DNA from: G965232465 sp965232465
Lineage (GTDB): Bacteria > Pseudomonadota > Alphaproteobacteria > JAQWUY01
Assembly: GCA_965232465.1 (NCBI GenBank)
Contig: OZ246977.1
Coordinates: forward strand, 372,001-436,000
Length of the DNA stretch: 64,000 nt
Direction of reading: 5' to 3'
Positions 54,532 through 63,481 of the stretch are shown here, one piece after another. Numbering within the stretch: the stretch's first letter is position 1; each line of letters begins with the position of its first letter. A program made the translations under genes and the position numbers. The notes under the pieces are model-generated. The model saw only the letters and a list, made by a program, of their open reading frames with translations, was not told where the DNA came from and did not search any database.

Positions 54532-54816
54532 ATGTCAAAGAATAGGAAAGCCCGCAGTATAGAACAAATTATCCGTATATTACGGGATGCAGAGATTAAG
54601 TTATCGTCAGGTATGACAGTCAGTGTTATGTGCCGTGATTTAGGTATATCGGATGCGACTTATTACAAGTGGCGCAAACAATATGGTGGTATGGATGTTA
54701 ATCATGCCAAAGATTTAAAAGCATTATTGGATGAGAATACCCGTTTAAAGAAGCTTGTTGCTGATTTGAGTTTAGACAATCAAATCTTAAAGGAATTTAA
54801 CTCGGGAAAGTGGTAG
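54532..54816 (+). CDS. IS407-group transposase OrfA
   Basis: 94 residues: helix-turn-helix (SVMCRDLGISDATYYKWRKQYGG) and a C-terminal leucine-zipper stretch (ENTRLKKLVADLSLDNQIL), typical of the group. The in-frame heptamer G GGA AAG at 54804-54810 lies at the end. Confidence 0.92.
   Translation: MSKNRKARSIEQIIRILRDAEIKLSSGMTVSVMCRDLGISDATYYKWRKQYGGMDVNHAKDLKALLDENTRLKKLVADLSLDNQILKEFNSGKW
54804..54810 (+). promoter_or_regulatory. Candidate -1 frameshift heptamer
   Basis: G GGA AAG, in phase with OrfA just before its stop. A -1 shift leads into OrfB (…GKVVGDGGVKSF). No strong downstream stem was noted. Confidence 0.6.
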
Positions 54817-55685
54817 GTGATGGGGGGGTAAAAAGCTTTATTGGCAAAGCCAAGTCTTTTTACAATGTATCAGAACGGCGATTATGTAGTTTATTCAGGA
54901 CACATCGCTCTACGGTTCGTTATGTGAAACGAGATGTTGATGAGGAAAGCCGTTTAATATCAGATATGCACCGTCTAGCACAAAAATACCCTAGATATGG
55001 TTATCGGCGGATATGTGCCTTATTAAAAGGTTATGGTTGGTGTGTAAACCATAAGCGGATTGAACGGCTTTGGAAACAGGAGGGATTACAAGTGCCACAG
55101 AAAATACCCAAACCCCGTAGTTCAAATGCTGGTGATGGGAGCTGTATTAAACTTCGTCCTGAGTATCAAAATCATGTATGGAGTTATGACTTTGTGCATG
55201 ACAAGCTGAGAAATGGTAAAGGCATTAAAATATTAACGGTTATAGATGAACATAGCCGAGAATGCTTAACCATTGATGTGCGGCATAAACTGAACAGTAC
55301 GGATGTATTGGATATTATGGGCAGGTTGTTTATCACAAAAGGTATGCCTAAGCATATCCGTTCTGACAATGGATCTGAATTTATAGCCCATAGGCTACAA
55401 GGTTGGTTGAAGCGTATGCAGGTGGGTACAGCATACATTGATAAGGGCAGTCCATGGCAGAACGGTTATAATGAAAGTTTTAATGGTAAACTTCGGGACG
55501 AGTGCTTGAACAGGGAGATATTTGATACTTTAACTGAGGCACAAGCCATTATAGAAAACTGGCGGTATGAATACAATCATATCCGTCCACATAGTGCGTT
55601 AGGGTACAATCCACCAGTGCCAAAAATGCAACCCATTGTCAATGATATCCGTCATTCCGCTACGCTACATGACAAATATCATTGA
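54810..55685 (+). CDS. IS407-group transposase OrfB
   Basis: 291 residues in the -1 frame. Starts with RRLCSLFRTHRSTVRYVKRD, then an integrase core: Asp in WSYDFVHDKL, Asp in IRSDNGSEF and Glu in YNESFNGKLRDE, with ENWRYEYNHIRPHSALGY at the end. The DDE residues are intact, so the element could move. Confidence 0.93.
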   Translation: MVGDGGVKSFIGKAKSFYNVSERRLCSLFRTHRSTVRYVKRDVDEESRLISDMHRLAQKYPRYGYRRICALLKGYGWCVNHKRIERLWKQEGLQVPQKIPKPRSSNAGDGSCIKLRPEYQNHVWSYDFVHDKLRNGKGIKILTVIDEHSRECLTIDVRHKLNSTDVLDIMGRLFITKGMPKHIRSDNGSEFIAHRLQGWLKRMQVGTAYIDKGSPWQNGYNESFNGKLRDECLNREIFDTLTEAQAIIENWRYEYNHIRPHSALGYNPPVPKMQPIVNDIRHSATLHDKYH

Positions 55686-55740
55686 CAATAGAGAAAAAAA
55701 GTACTAACCTAAAAATGGACCAAATCAGTGGGGCTGGTCA

Positions 55741-56005
55741 TAGGTTAGTGGTTTTTTGTCATATTGTCAATGATAAATATCATTGACAATATTTTGTGTT
55801 GTTGGCACTGGTGGGGTGTATCCTAATGCACTGTGGGGGCGGATGTGGTTGTATTCGTATTGCCACTGTCCTATGATTGCTTGTGCTTCTGTTAAAGTGT
55901 CAAAGATTTTCATATTTAAACATGCGTCCCGAAGTTTGCCATTGAAACTTTCATTATAGTCATTCTGCCCAGAACTGCCCTTATTATGGGTGTCAACAAC
56001 TTTTG
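55741..56005 (-). pseudogene. Inverted fragment of a related IS407-group transposase
   Basis: Up to 82 codons on the minus strand (55767-56015 frame), matching the C-terminal quarter of the neighbouring OrfB (NDYNESFNGKLRDACLN, YEYNHIRPHSALGYTPP) at a lower identity, so it is a different, related copy. The end after the stop also matches the IS but stops at the 55740 junction. Its other end abuts the end of the lacI-type gene. It has no terminal repeat left. Confidence 0.85.
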
Positions 56006-57006
56006 CCCTTAACAATACCAGCGGGGACGGAAATTATGGTGCGTTGCACAGGAGGATTCGTGTGCCACAGCAAGGTGAATGTATCCAGTACCAGTCGTCC
56101 AATGGTGTCCCACGATATGGCATACGAGGTTATGGACACGGGCAAATATTGGGCGGTAACCGATCCATGGTACCCACAAACGGCGATGTTATCAGGGATT
56201 TTAACCCCTTTTTTCAGCAGACCCAACACGGCACCAGTTGCCAATTCATCGGAGGGGAATAAAATACCGTCCCAATTATGAATATCAATATAATCAACAC
56301 TGTTATAGCCAACGCTGACATCAATTTTTTCGCCAATATTGATTTTATCGGATACGGTGCCACCTGCTTGGGTAACGCCGTCTACAAACCCTTGATAACG
56401 GTTATTGTTGCGATAATCCAAAAATGCCATATCCGTGGACATATACGCACACCGTTTGTATCCATTGTTGACCATATACTGTCCCAAATCGTATCCCCCT
56501 TGATAATGGGAACACCCAATGGCAATACCATTAAAGCCTTCTGGCACATCCGTATCGGTTACATGAATGCAGGGGGTATTGCTTTGGGCGATAATATTCA
56601 AAATATCTGGGGATTGGTGTACCCCCGTTAAGATAAGTCCCTTAACCCGCCACCCCAAGAAATTATGAATGGCGTCTAATTCTTTTTTGGGGTCATAATC
56701 GGTTACGGCAACGATAAGTTCCAACTTAGCACTGCTTAAAACACCGCTGATATTATCCAGTACATTGCGAAACATGGAAATGGACAAAGTGGGAATCACA
56801 ATGCCAATAACATGTGATTCGCCCCCTGCCAAAATCCCCGCCATTTTGTTGGGTAAGTATCCCGTTTGTTTGATGGCAAGGTCTATGGCGGTGGCACTTT
56901 TTGCCTTAATTAAGTCCTTATTCTTTAAATATCGGGACACGGTCATGGGGCTTACGCCCGCATGTTGTGCCACTTGTTGTATGGTTACCCAATTCTTTTT
57001 TTTCAA
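55993..57006 (-). CDS. LacI-family transcriptional regulator
   Basis: 337 residues. The N-terminal helix-turn-helix (VTIQQVAQHAGVSPMTVSRYL) and hinge helix region (GYLPNKMAGILAGG) are followed by a periplasmic-binding-like sugar domain. It probably represses the adjacent galactoside operon and binds the 20-bp palindrome at 58161-58180. The stop lies at the junction with the IS407-type fragment; the last few residues (IVKGKSC) may derive from, or have been trimmed by, that junction. It lies 19 bases after the ATPase gene, on the same strand. Confidence 0.92.
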   Translation of the reverse strand: MKKKNWVTIQQVAQHAGVSPMTVSRYLKNKDLIKAKSATAIDLAIKQTGYLPNKMAGILAGGESHVIGIVIPTLSISMFRNVLDNISGVLSSAKLELIVAVTDYDPKKELDAIHNFLGWRVKGLILTGVHQSPDILNIIAQSNTPCIHVTDTDVPEGFNGIAIGCSHYQGGYDLGQYMVNNGYKRCAYMSTDMAFLDYRNNNRYQGFVDGVTQAGGTVSDKINIGEKIDVSVGYNSVDYIDIHNWDGILFPSDELATGAVLGLLKKGVKIPDNIAVCGYHGSVTAQYLPVSITSYAISWDTIGRLVLDTFTLLWHTNPPVQRTIISVPAGIVKGKSC

Positions 57007-57024
57007 TGTGGTGCCTTATATTTT

Positions 57025-58092
57025 TTACAGGATGCGTTTTTCCGTTACCGTGTCAAAGAAATACAAATCTTGTGTATCAAAGTATACCTTAATTTTGTCC
57101 GTAATTGTCACATCCGTATTGTTGTCATCTGCAATCATAATTTTCTTATTATCATCTATGGTTACATGAATATACGCCACATCGCCTAATTTTTCAACCA
57201 ATTCGACGCTAAATCCATCAGAATCTTTTTCAACTGACAGGGCTTGGGGGCGGATGCCCACGAGCATGGTGGTACCTGATTCGGGGCAATTTTGCAAAAT
57301 ATCTTGGGATATTGGGGTCGTGCCAATGTCACTGATGTGAATGCCATCTGCGTGTACCACCGCATCAAAGAAGTTCATTGTGGGCGACCCAATAAAGCGG
57401 GCAACAAATTTATTTTGCGGATTTTCGTACAAATCCATCGGTGCCCCCACCTGTTCAATATTGCCCCCATTTAGGACAACGATTTTATCGGCTAAGGTCA
57501 TGGCTTCCACTTGGTCGTGGGTTACATAAATCATTGTATTTTGCAATTTTTTATGTAATTTTGCCAGTTCGACCCGCATTTCCACCCGCAGTTCCGCATC
57601 CAGATTCGACAACGGTTCGTCAAATAAAAATACATTCGGGTTGCGGACAATGGCTCGTCCAATTGCCACCCGTTGCCGTTGTCCCCCCGATAATGCCTTG
57701 GGGTATCGGTCCATATAATCGGTTAATTGGACAATGTCCGCCACTTGTTTAACTTTCTGGGCAATAACATCTTTTTTAACGCCGGTCATTTTCAGACCGA
57801 ATCCTATGTTTTGGGCAACGGTCATATGGGGATACAGGGCGTAACTTTGAAACACCATAGCAATGCCCCGTTCGGCGGCGGGGGTATGGGTGATTTCCGA
57901 ATCACCAACAAAAATATTGCCTTCGGTTACTTGTTCCAAGCCTGCAATCATGCGAAGCAAAGTGGACTTACCACATCCAGAAGGTCCCACCAAAACACAA
58001 AAATCCCCTTCTTCAATGAACAAGTCAATATCATGGATAACTTGTGTATCACCATATTTTTTAATAAGATTTTTTAACTGTACTGTGGACAT
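57025..58092 (-). CDS. ABC transporter ATP-binding protein (UgpC/MsmK/MalK type)
   Basis: 355 residues. Walker A GPSGCGKST, signature LSGGQRQRV and Walker B VFLFDEPLSN are intact; a C-terminal TOBE-type regulatory domain follows. It powers uptake of sugars by CUT1-family ABC importers. It shares its transcript with lacI and faces the binding protein and permease genes across the control region, so it most likely energises that transporter. Confidence 0.93.
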   Translation of the reverse strand: MSTVQLKNLIKKYGDTQVIHDIDLFIEEGDFCVLVGPSGCGKSTLLRMIAGLEQVTEGNIFVGDSEITHTPAAERGIAMVFQSYALYPHMTVAQNIGFGLKMTGVKKDVIAQKVKQVADIVQLTDYMDRYPKALSGGQRQRVAIGRAIVRNPNVFLFDEPLSNLDAELRVEMRVELAKLHKKLQNTMIYVTHDQVEAMTLADKIVVLNGGNIEQVGAPMDLYENPQNKFVARFIGSPTMNFFDAVVHADGIHISDIGTTPISQDILQNCPESGTTMLVGIRPQALSVEKDSDGFSVELVEKLGDVAYIHVTIDDNKKIMIADDNNTDVTITDKIKVYFDTQDLYFFDTVTEKRIL

Positions 58093-58160
58093 AACTTTTC
58101 CCTCATTTTATCTGTTATTTTTTGTTACCATACACATTTTTATATCAAAAGTATAGTATA

Positions 58161-58180
58161 AAATGGTATCGATACCATTT
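58161..58180. promoter_or_regulatory. LacI-type operator (perfect 20-bp palindrome)
   Basis: AAATGGTATCGATACCATTT is a perfect palindrome with the central CG of LacI-family operators. It lies between the divergent ATPase/lacI and binding-protein operons. On the minus strand a TATACT hexamer follows directly, so the operator sits in the spacer of that promoter; binding would block transcription and autoregulate lacI. Confidence 0.85.
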
Positions 58181-58306
58181 TTTGTTGATAACTTGCAGAA
58201 TATGTGTTACCATCTGCGTGTTGAATCATATTTTCATTAAAGATATTGATGCATTTATGTTTTAATACAATAGAATATACATATTAAATCTTAAGGAGAG
58301 AACATT

Positions 58307-59548
58307 ATGAAATTAAAAATCTTTTCCAGTGTTGCACTGGGGTTGTTATTTGCAACCCAAGCCGTGGCAGGTACCATCGTGTACAATTCCAACAAGGCGG
58401 ATCCTGCCCCACGGGATGCTATTCATGAAATTATCAAGGACTTTGAAAAAGCCCATCCTGATATTAAGGTTAAAATCAACGAATTTGACCATGAAGGGTA
58501 CAAAACCGCCATCCGTAACTTCTTGTCTGCGGATGCACCAGATGTTATAGATTGGTTCCCCGGTAACCGTATGAAACCATTTGTGGATGCGGATTTGTTG
58601 GAGCCATTGGATGATGTATGGGAACAAAATGGATTAAACGATTCCATGTCTGCAACCATTGGGGCGACTGAAATCAATGGTAAAAAATATGCCTTGCCCA
58701 TGACTTATTATAACTGGGGCGTGTATTATCGTAAAGATATTTTTGAAAAATATGGTATTGTCCCCCCGAAAACTTGGGACGAGTTTTTGGCAGTTGGAGA
58801 AAAGTTAAAAGCAAATGGTGTTACCCCGATTACCATTGGTACCAAGTACTTGTGGACAGCCGGTGGTGTGTTTGATTACATTAACTTGCGGACGAATGGA
58901 TATGACTTCCATATGGCATTGACCAGTGGTCAAGTGTCTTGGGAAGACGATCGGGTGAAAAAGACTTTTGCTAATTGGCGAACATTACTGGATAAAGGGT
59001 TCTTTATTGAAAATCACACTGTGTACAGTTGGCAAGAGGCGTTAAGTGCCTTTATTAAGGGTGATGCGGCAATGTATGTGATGGGTCACTTTATGGTGGC
59101 ACAGGCGAAACATGGTGGGTTGAATGAAGACCAAATTGGGTTCTTTCAATTCCCCATTATTGACCCAAATGTACCAGTTGCCGAAGAAGCACCGATTGAT
59201 AGTTATCATATCCCTGCAAGAGCCAAAAATAAAAAGGATGCAAAGGTATTCTTAGCATACTTGGCAAACAGAGAAGTGCAAACCAAGTTTAACAAAGCGG
59301 TTGGACAATTGCCACCAAATAAGTATGCGGAAGTGGATTCGACAAACGATCCTATGTTGCCTGCACACGCAAAGATGTTGGGTGAAACCACGGGCGGCAT
59401 AGCACAGTTCTTTGATCGTGATGCCCCTGCAGCAGTGGCAAAGTTCTCTATGCAAGGTTTCCAAGAATTTATGGTAAATCCTGATAAAGTAGATTCCATC
59501 TTGGCACGATTAGAAAAATTCCGCAAAAAACATTACAAGATTAAATAA
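58307..59548 (+). CDS. ABC sugar transporter substrate-binding protein
   Basis: 413 residues. A signal peptide (MKLKIFSSVALGLLFATQAVA) is cleaved near residue 21, then a MalE-like (family 1) binding protein with MTYYNWGVYYRKDIF and LLDKGFFIE. It captures oligosaccharide in the periplasm. AAGGAGAG precedes the ATG. The next genes suggest galactosides such as melibiose, raffinose or galacto-oligosaccharides. Confidence 0.92.
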   Translation: MKLKIFSSVALGLLFATQAVAGTIVYNSNKADPAPRDAIHEIIKDFEKAHPDIKVKINEFDHEGYKTAIRNFLSADAPDVIDWFPGNRMKPFVDADLLEPLDDVWEQNGLNDSMSATIGATEINGKKYALPMTYYNWGVYYRKDIFEKYGIVPPKTWDEFLAVGEKLKANGVTPITIGTKYLWTAGGVFDYINLRTNGYDFHMALTSGQVSWEDDRVKKTFANWRTLLDKGFFIENHTVYSWQEALSAFIKGDAAMYVMGHFMVAQAKHGGLNEDQIGFFQFPIIDPNVPVAEEAPIDSYHIPARAKNKKDAKVFLAYLANREVQTKFNKAVGQLPPNKYAEVDSTNDPMLPAHAKMLGETTGGIAQFFDRDAPAAVAKFSMQGFQEFMVNPDKVDSILARLEKFRKKHYKIK

Positions 59549-59564
59549 TTGCGTAACCTTCTGT

Positions 59565-59593
59565 ATATCCCCCTGTGTGCAACAGGGGGATAT
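59565..59593 (+). terminator. 12-bp hairpin between the binding protein and permease genes
   Basis: ATATCCCCCTGT, loop GTGCA, ACAGGGGGATAT is a perfect stem followed by a T-rich stretch (GGTTTTTTATTTTTT). In sugar ABC operons such a structure usually makes the binding protein more abundant than the permeases, by partial termination or mRNA protection. Confidence 0.7.
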
Positions 59594-59628
59594 GTGGTTT
59601 TTTATTTTTTGTACTAGGAAGTTGTAGT

Positions 59629-60525
59629 ATGCTTAGCCCCTGTATGTATTGGAAACAAAACCAACAACGATTGGCACCATGGGCATTTTTAGCCCCTGGG
59701 GTGTTTATGTTTTTGGTGTATGTTATCTTTCCCATCTTTCAATCATTTAGTATCAGCCTGTACGAATGGGATGGATTGGGGGAAAAAGTCTATATTGGTT
59801 TTAATAATTATATCGAACTTTTCGAAGATGAGGCGTTTTATACTTCTTTAAAAAACAATGTGATATGGTTGTTTGCATTTATGCTTGCGGTACCCATGGG
59901 GCTGGGGATAGCCTTATTTTTAAATCAAACCATTGCAGGCATGCGGTTATATAAATCGCTGTTCTTTTTCCCTTTTGTCATTTCACAAGTGGTGGTGGGC
60001 ATGGTATTTACATGGTTTTACGATCCGACAAATGGATTGTTAAATGAAATACTTGCCTCTATTGGCTTAGACCCCTTGTTTATATTAGGCGATGAAAAAT
60101 TGGTGACCTATGGTATTATTGTGGCGGGCTTATGGCCCCAAACCGCATATTGTATGATTTTATATCTTACTGGTTTAAATAGTATCAATTCAGAAATTGT
60201 TGAGGCAGGCAGATTGGACAACGCCAAAGGTTTTAACATGTTGTGGCATATCATATTACCGCAACTTCGTCCCGCTACTTTTATTGCGGTGGTTGTGACG
60301 ATTATTGGGGCATTGCGATCATTTGACCTTGTATCGATTATGACGGATGGCGGACCATGGGGAAGCAGTCGAGTGCTAGCATTTTATATGTATGAAAGTG
60401 CCTTGTCCGAATATGGATATCGCATGGGATATGGATCGGCAATTGCTGTGGTGTTGTTCTGTATTATGATGGTTTATATCAGCTTTGTGGTAATCAAAAT
60501 GTACCGTGACGAACAGAAAGGATAA
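59629..60525 (+). CDS. ABC sugar transporter permease 1 (MalF/UgpA-like)
   Basis: 298 residues from the ATG at 59629, with AGGAAG ahead of it; an upstream in-frame start would add 18 unneeded residues. Six hydrophobic spans and an EAA loop (EIVEAGRLDNAKGFNMLWHI) that contacts the ATPase. Inner membrane channel subunit of the sugar importer. It ends 3 bases before the second permease. Confidence 0.92.
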   Translation: MLSPCMYWKQNQQRLAPWAFLAPGVFMFLVYVIFPIFQSFSISLYEWDGLGEKVYIGFNNYIELFEDEAFYTSLKNNVIWLFAFMLAVPMGLGIALFLNQTIAGMRLYKSLFFFPFVISQVVVGMVFTWFYDPTNGLLNEILASIGLDPLFILGDEKLVTYGIIVAGLWPQTAYCMILYLTGLNSINSEIVEAGRLDNAKGFNMLWHIILPQLRPATFIAVVVTIIGALRSFDLVSIMTDGGPWGSSRVLAFYMYESALSEYGYRMGYGSAIAVVLFCIMMVYISFVVIKMYRDEQKG

Positions 60526-60528
60526 ACC

Positions 60529-61374
60529 ATGTTTCCAACACCTATTGAACATAAATCTCATATTTGGGGCATATCATATCGCTTGGCGGTACCTGTGTTT
60601 TTGTTTATATGGCTGTTGCCATTGTTGGCGGTGGGGCTAACTTCACTTAGACCACTTGGGGATTTATTGGCGGGTAATTATTGGGGTGTGCCTAGCTCCG
60701 TGAATTTCGAAAACTATAAAGAAGTATTTACTAAAACGCCTTTGTTAAAATATGTATTAAACAGCTTTAAAGTGACCATACCCACTGTTATATTCACCAT
60801 AGCTTTATCGTGCATGACAGGATTTGCATTTGCTGTATACAAGTTTCGCTTTCATATGGTGTTATTCTTTATGTTTGTGGCGGGAAATTTTGTGCCATTT
60901 CAGATTTTGATGGTACCAGTGCGGGATTTAACCTTGCAATTGGGAATGTACAATACGGTGTGGGGTTTGGTATTATTTCACATTGCCTTTCAAACAGGTT
61001 TCTGTACTTTGTTTATGCGAAATTTTATTCGTACCATTCCCTATGAATTGATTGAATCCGCCCGTATTGAAGGTGTATCCGAATTTTGCATATTCTGGTA
61101 TGTGATACTGCCATTATTAAAACCATCTTTGGGGGCATTAACCGTATTGATATTTACTTTTATTTGGAATGATTATTTTTGGGCATTGGTGCTTACACAA
61201 GGGGCGGATGTACAACCTATTACAGCAGGGCTAAAAACCTTGAATGGTCAATGGGTATCCGCATGGCATTTGGTGTCTGCGGGGTCGATAGTGGCTGCTA
61301 TACCTCCTGTATTGATATTTTTTATCATGCAAAAACAATTTATTGCCGGTTTGACTGTGGGTGCGGTGAAATAA
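60529..61374 (+). CDS. ABC sugar transporter permease 2 (MalG/UgpE-like)
   Basis: 281 residues with about six membrane spans and an EAA-type loop (ELIESARIEGVSEFCIFWYV). It pairs with the first permease. The stop is immediately followed by the ATG of the alpha-galactosidase gene. Confidence 0.92.
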   Translation: MFPTPIEHKSHIWGISYRLAVPVFLFIWLLPLLAVGLTSLRPLGDLLAGNYWGVPSSVNFENYKEVFTKTPLLKYVLNSFKVTIPTVIFTIALSCMTGFAFAVYKFRFHMVLFFMFVAGNFVPFQILMVPVRDLTLQLGMYNTVWGLVLFHIAFQTGFCTLFMRNFIRTIPYELIESARIEGVSEFCIFWYVILPLLKPSLGALTVLIFTFIWNDYFWALVLTQGADVQPITAGLKTLNGQWVSAWHLVSAGSIVAAIPPVLIFFIMQKQFIAGLTVGAVK

Positions 61375-63462
61375 ATGCAATTTTTACGATGTGATACGAC
61401 CGAACAATCGTTGGTACTTGCCCTACATAAAAACTGCATGGCACAGGTGATATATTGGGGGGCATGCCTGCCTGCGGATATGGATTTAAATCAGATTTTT
61501 ACCGCCATTACCCCCGATATACCCGAATGTAGTGTGGATACGCCCACCCCCATCAGCGTGTTGCCCGTGGATGGGGAGTCATTTACAGGTATGGCGGGGT
61601 TGTCCATTCGCAATGACAATGGGGAAATTCTGTATCCAAAATTTGCGTTTTCTAAGGTACACCAACAAGGTAATACCAACCATATTATATATGTGGATTC
61701 TGCCCTTGGGTTGTCGTATACTATGGATATAACCACATACACTGACACCAATGTAATGGCGGTTTCTGCCCATTTACACAGTACCAACAAAGTGGCGGTC
61801 GATTGGTTTTCAGCCCCCGTATTACCCGCCCCTGCCAATGCGGATGAAATCATAGACTTTTCGGGGCGGTGGTGTGCGGAAATGCAACCGCAATCTGTGC
61901 CTTGGACAACAGGCATGCGCACCCGTGAAAGCCGTTTGGGGCGGTCTAGTCATGAGCATTACCCTGCGGTTATCCTGCTTACGCATGGGGCAACGGAACA
62001 CACGGGCGGTGTATATGGGCTACATTACGGGTGGTCTGGGGGGCATCGTATGATTGCCGAACACTTACAAAATGGATATCGTCAAGTGCAATTCGGGCAT
62101 GCCACAGGGTCTTATAGCCGTGTCGACACGGATTTTAAAACCGCCCCATTGTATATAACATACACGGACAAAGGCACCAACGGTATGTCACAAGCGTTCC
62201 ATAAACTGGTACGGCACTACTTTATGGGCGATACTTTTATAAACACCCCCCGTCCGGTAAATTATAATTGTTGGGAAGCGGTGTATTTTGACCACAATGT
62301 GCCACAATTACAACAAATTGCCACCAAAGCCCATGCCATTGGGGCAGAACGGTTTGTATTGGACGATGGGTGGTTTGGTACCCGCAACAACGATTTTTCC
62401 AGTCTGGGCGATTGGGATGTAAACACGGATAAATTTCCCGATGGCTTAACACCGCTCATAGACCATGTAAATAATCTGGGTATGCAGTTCGGCATTTGGC
62501 TCGAGCCAGAAATGGTAAATCCTGACAGTGACCTAAACCGTACCCACCCCGAATGGGTGCTTGGCACCCAAGACCAAGTGACTATTCGTCAACAGTGGGT
62601 ATTAAATATGGGTTTGCCCGAAGTACAGCAGTACTTGTACGAAAAAATCGCCCATCTATTAACCCATAACAACATTACATATATTAAGTGGGACCACAAC
62701 CGTATTGTGCCACAGGTACACACCGCACAAACCGAAGGTACCTATGCCCTGTTGCGACGGCTAAATCAAGATTTTCCCCATGTGGAAATTGAAAGTTGCT
62801 GTTCTGGCGGTGGTCGCATGGATTATGGGATTTTACCGTATACCAAGCGGGTATGGTTGTCCGATTGTAATGATGCGTACGAACGGCTGATTATGCAATA
62901 TAACGCCAGTTTGTGGTTACCACGGGACATTGTCGGGTCACATGTGGGACCACGGATCAGCCACACCACCGCCCGTCATATTCCCATGCACTTTCGGGCG
63001 TGGGTATCCGCATCCCGCCATATGGGATTCGAAATGAACCCCAACGAATTAACCGTGGATGAGGCGGAAATTTTAACATCTGTGGTACAGTGGTATAAGG
63101 ACAACCGTACATGGCTGTGTAATGGTACCACATACCGCCTGCCTGTGCAACAAGATGCCATATATCCGGAAATGACCGTAAGTACAGACGGCACACAATT
63201 TGTAGTCTTTGTGGGACAGTTTAAAATGCTTGAATCCGTTGCCCCACAGCCGTTAAAGTTTGTGGGTCTTGATGCGAATGCCACCTATGAAATACACCTT
63301 ATTAACAAACATCACCTGCCTTGGGCGGCGGCACGGGGGAACAGCACCGCTTTACATCAGGAATCGGTTACCTTATCGGGGGCGGTGTTGATGCAGGTGG
63401 GCATGGCGTTGCCTGTGGCGGATCCGGGGACTATGATGGTCATACAAGGCGTGCGGGTATAG
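61375..63462 (+). CDS. Alpha-galactosidase, GH36 family
   Basis: 695 residues. N-terminal beta-sandwich, then a TIM-barrel domain with VLDDGWFGTRN, nucleophile Asp in YIKWDHNRIV (about residue 440) and acid/base Asp in WLSDCNDAYERL (about residue 495), followed by a C-terminal beta domain. No signal peptide, so it acts in the cytoplasm on imported alpha-galactosides. It starts directly after the permease stop, so the operon is tight. Confidence 0.92.
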   Translation: MQFLRCDTTEQSLVLALHKNCMAQVIYWGACLPADMDLNQIFTAITPDIPECSVDTPTPISVLPVDGESFTGMAGLSIRNDNGEILYPKFAFSKVHQQGNTNHIIYVDSALGLSYTMDITTYTDTNVMAVSAHLHSTNKVAVDWFSAPVLPAPANADEIIDFSGRWCAEMQPQSVPWTTGMRTRESRLGRSSHEHYPAVILLTHGATEHTGGVYGLHYGWSGGHRMIAEHLQNGYRQVQFGHATGSYSRVDTDFKTAPLYITYTDKGTNGMSQAFHKLVRHYFMGDTFINTPRPVNYNCWEAVYFDHNVPQLQQIATKAHAIGAERFVLDDGWFGTRNNDFSSLGDWDVNTDKFPDGLTPLIDHVNNLGMQFGIWLEPEMVNPDSDLNRTHPEWVLGTQDQVTIRQQWVLNMGLPEVQQYLYEKIAHLLTHNNITYIKWDHNRIVPQVHTAQTEGTYALLRRLNQDFPHVEIESCCSGGGRMDYGILPYTKRVWLSDCNDAYERLIMQYNASLWLPRDIVGSHVGPRISHTTARHIPMHFRAWVSASRHMGFEMNPNELTVDEAEILTSVVQWYKDNRTWLCNGTTYRLPVQQDAIYPEMTVSTDGTQFVVFVGQFKMLESVAPQPLKFVGLDANATYEIHLINKHHLPWAAARGNSTALHQESVTLSGAVLMQVGMALPVADPGTMMVIQGVRV

Positions 63463-63481
63463 TATTGTAAAGGACGAAAAA

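Larger units (their letters stand above)
54460..55740 (+). mobile_element. IS3-family, IS407-group insertion sequence
   Basis: 1,281 bases. The ends TGACCTGCCCCCTATAAATA and, inverted, TGACCAGCCCCACTGATTTG are the TGACC-GCCCC ends of the IS407 group. OrfA and OrfB are intact and in a -1 relationship. The flanks (AAAT left, TAGG right) do not match, so no target duplication remains; the right flank is an inverted fragment of a related copy. This suggests a deletion or rearrangement next to the element. Confidence 0.9.
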
